Shown here: piece by piece, positions 12,924-14,300 of the stretch
How positions within the stretch are numbered: the stretch's first letter is position 1
Layout: each line of letters begins with the position of its first letter
Assembly: GCA_002325785.1 (NCBI GenBank)
Contig: DCSU01000096.1
Location: 292 to 14,591 of the forward strand
DNA: 14,300 nt
Reading direction: 5' to 3'
Source of the DNA: Bacteroidales bacterium UBA1458
GTDB taxonomy: Bacteria > Bacteroidota > Bacteroidia > Bacteroidales > VadinHA17
Translations under genes and position numbers: made by a program
Notes under the pieces: generated by a model
What the model saw: only the letters and a program-made list of their open reading frames with translations
Databases searched by the model: none
What the model was told of the DNA's origin: nothing

Positions 12924-14246
12924 ATGTTTGAAAGCCTGAGTGAAAGACTCGAACGTTCCTTCAAGATATTGAAGGGAGAAGGAACCATTTCTGAGATAAA
13001 TGTGTCAGAGACCCTGAAAGATGTCCGAAGGGCGCTGCTTGATGCCGATGTGAACTTCAAAATAGCCAAGCAGTTCACCGATACTGTCAAGCAGAAGGCC
13101 ATGGGCCAGAACGTCCTTAAGGCAGTGAAACCGTCACAGATGATGGTCAAGATCGTCCATGACGAACTGGTGCTGCTGATGGGAGGAGAGAGGGTCGATA
13201 TCAATATAAAGACGAATCCCTCAGTAATACTCATTGCCGGATTACAGGGGAGCGGTAAGACGACTTTCAGTGCCAAGCTGGCAAAATACCTGAAGAGCAA
13301 GCGCGGCAAAAACCCTGTTTTGGTTGCCGGCGACGTTTACAGGCCCGCGGCAATAGAACAGCTGAAGGTGCTTGGAGAACAGATAGGGGTTCCCGTATAT
13401 ACCGAAGACGACAGCCGCAATCCCATTGAGATTGCACGCAATGCCGTCAGAGAGGCGAAGAAGAACGGGCACGATCTGGTAATCATCGATACGGCGGGAC
13501 GACTGGCGGTGGATGAGGAGATGATGAACGAGATTGCTGCTGTGAAGAACGCCGTCAACCCTCACGAAACATTGTTTGTGGTTGACTCAATGACAGGCCA
13601 GGATGCCGTCAACACTGCATTTGAATTCAATGAGCGAATAGACTACGACGGCGTTGTGCTGACCAAGCTCGACGGTGATACAAGGGGCGGTGCAGCCCTC
13701 TCTATCAGATCCGTGGTAAACAAGCCTGTGAAGTTCATCAGCGCAGGAGAGAAGATGGATGCCATCGATATCTTCTATCCTGAGAGGATGGCTGACAGGA
13801 TTCTGGGTATGGGCGACATTGTCAGTCTGGTGGAGAAAGCACAGGAACAGTATGACGAGGTAGAGGCACGTAAGCTCCAGAAGAAGATTGCAAAGGACCA
13901 GTTCGACTTCAACGACTTCATCTCGCAGATACAGCAGATCAAGAAGATGGGTAACATGAAGGACCTCATGGGGATGATACCCGGTGTGGGGAAGGCAATT
14001 AAAAACCTTGATATAGACGACGATGCCTTCAAGGGTATTGAGGCGATCATCTCCAGCATGACACCTGCTGAGCGTACCAACCCGATGCTCCTTAACGGCA
14101 GCCGCCGTAAACGGATTGCCGAGGGCAGCGGCACCACCGTGACAGATGTGAACAGGCTTCTGAAACAGTTCGACGAAACACGCAAGATAATGAAGATGGT
14201 CGCCAAAGGTGGTGACCTCTCGAAGCTGGCGCAAAGAAGGCAATAG
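12924..14246 (+). CDS. ffh: Signal recognition particle protein Ffh (SRP54 homologue)
   Basis: Ffh is the GTPase of the bacterial signal recognition particle; with the 4.5S/SRP RNA it targets membrane proteins to FtsY and SecYEG. The 440 residues are full length. The helical N domain (about 1-95) is followed by the G domain, with GLQGSGKTT at 106-114 (G1), DVYRPAAIEQL at 137-147 (G2 region), DTAGRL at 189-194 (G3), TKLDGDTRGG at 247-256 (G4) and SAGEKMD at 273-279 (closing G5-type loop). The M domain (about 300-440) is rich in Met, with KKMGNMKDLMGMIPG at 340-354 in the signal-peptide groove region, and carries the RNA-binding motif SRRKRIAEGSGT at 393-404. The ATG at 12924 gives the normal start; only a weak GGA precedes it. 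It lies 21 bp behind argS and is probably cotranscribed. Its TAG stop forms the end of the first unit of a heptamer repeat (14240-14267), so the last residues may be affected by repeat expansion. Confidence 0.98.
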   Translation: MFESLSERLERSFKILKGEGTISEINVSETLKDVRRALLDADVNFKIAKQFTDTVKQKAMGQNVLKAVKPSQMMVKIVHDELVLLMGGERVDINIKTNPSVILIAGLQGSGKTTFSAKLAKYLKSKRGKNPVLVAGDVYRPAAIEQLKVLGEQIGVPVYTEDDSRNPIEIARNAVREAKKNGHDLVIIDTAGRLAVDEEMMNEIAAVKNAVNPHETLFVVDSMTGQDAVNTAFEFNERIDYDGVVLTKLDGDTRGGAALSIRSVVNKPVKFISAGEKMDAIDIFYPERMADRILGMGDIVSLVEKAQEQYDEVEARKLQKKIAKDQFDFNDFISQIQQIKKMGNMKDLMGMIPGVGKAIKNLDIDDDAFKGIEAIISSMTPAERTNPMLLNGSRRKRIAEGSGTTVTDVNRLLKQFDETRKIMKMVAKGGDLSKLAQRRQ

Positions 14247-14267
14247 GGAGTAGGCAATAGGCAATAG
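14240..14267 (+). repeat. Short heptamer tandem repeat beginning on the ffh stop codon
   Basis: Four 7-bp units run in phase: GCAATAG (14240-14246), GGAGTAG (14247-14253), GCAATAG (14254-14260) and GCAATAG (14261-14267). The first unit contains the last bases of ffh, including its TAG stop. A decayed fifth unit, TGAATGA, may follow. Because the unit is not a multiple that keeps the stop in one frame only, the repeat offers TAG stops in several frames. Similar CAATAG/AGTAG heptamer arrays occur between genes in a number of bacteria. The remaining bases to 14300 show no gene start that I can support. Confidence 0.7.
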
Positions 14268-14300
14268 TGAATGATATGACAATGCCTAAATAACGTTGAC

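Noticed and set aside
13587..14282. A 231-codon open frame on the minus strand opposite ffh.
   Set aside because: It mirrors a strongly supported gene. Its start region (HSLLPIAYSLLP) is the typical translation of the heptamer repeat and not a real N-terminus.

Overview
The window looks like a chromosomal stretch from a member of the Bacteroidota, probably Bacteroidales-like, though genus cannot be told from sequence alone. The reasons are the family make-up (a SecA with a C-terminal zinc motif, a DUF6913-like protein, a SiaC/DUF1987-type protein), a TAnnTTTG-type -7 promoter element in front of argS, and mostly weak Shine-Dalgarno signals. It is densely coded: no gap between genes exceeds about 210 bp. 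I see no tRNA, rRNA, insertion sequence, phage gene or CRISPR array.

Layout. The left end (2-1570, + strand) is the C-terminal half of secA. It converges on a run of seven minus-strand genes that occupies 1587-10908. In transcription order these are: a SiaC/DUF1987-type small protein (10908-10450); a Memo-AMMECR1 fusion (10390-8822); an 833-residue multi-pass membrane protein with a cytochrome-b-like N-terminus and a spermidine-synthase-like core (8825-6324, overlapping the fusion gene by 4 nt); the AmmeMemoRadiSam radical SAM enzyme (6297-5155); NAD-dependent DNA ligase ligA (5122-3116); a DUF6913-like protein (3066-2500); and dapA (2471-1587). A divergent intergenic region of about 206 bp leads to argS (11115-12902) and ffh (12924-14246) on the + strand. 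A short heptamer tandem repeat begins on the ffh stop codon.

How the genes work together. secA and ffh belong to the two main routes of protein export, argS to translation, ligA to DNA replication and repair, and dapA to lysine/diaminopimelate synthesis. The unusual part is 5155-10390, which encodes all three signature parts of the functionally unsolved AmmeMemoRadiSam system (AMMECR1, Memo and a radical SAM enzyme). Here the first two are fused behind a predicted signal peptide, and the radical SAM enzyme carries a twin-arginine signal. The membrane protein between them reads, by the positive-inside rule, as placing its spermidine-synthase-like domain in the periplasm, and that domain has lost the acidic catalytic motif. 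My inference is an extracytoplasmic version of the system organised around a membrane protein that may bind haem. Its chemistry is unknown.
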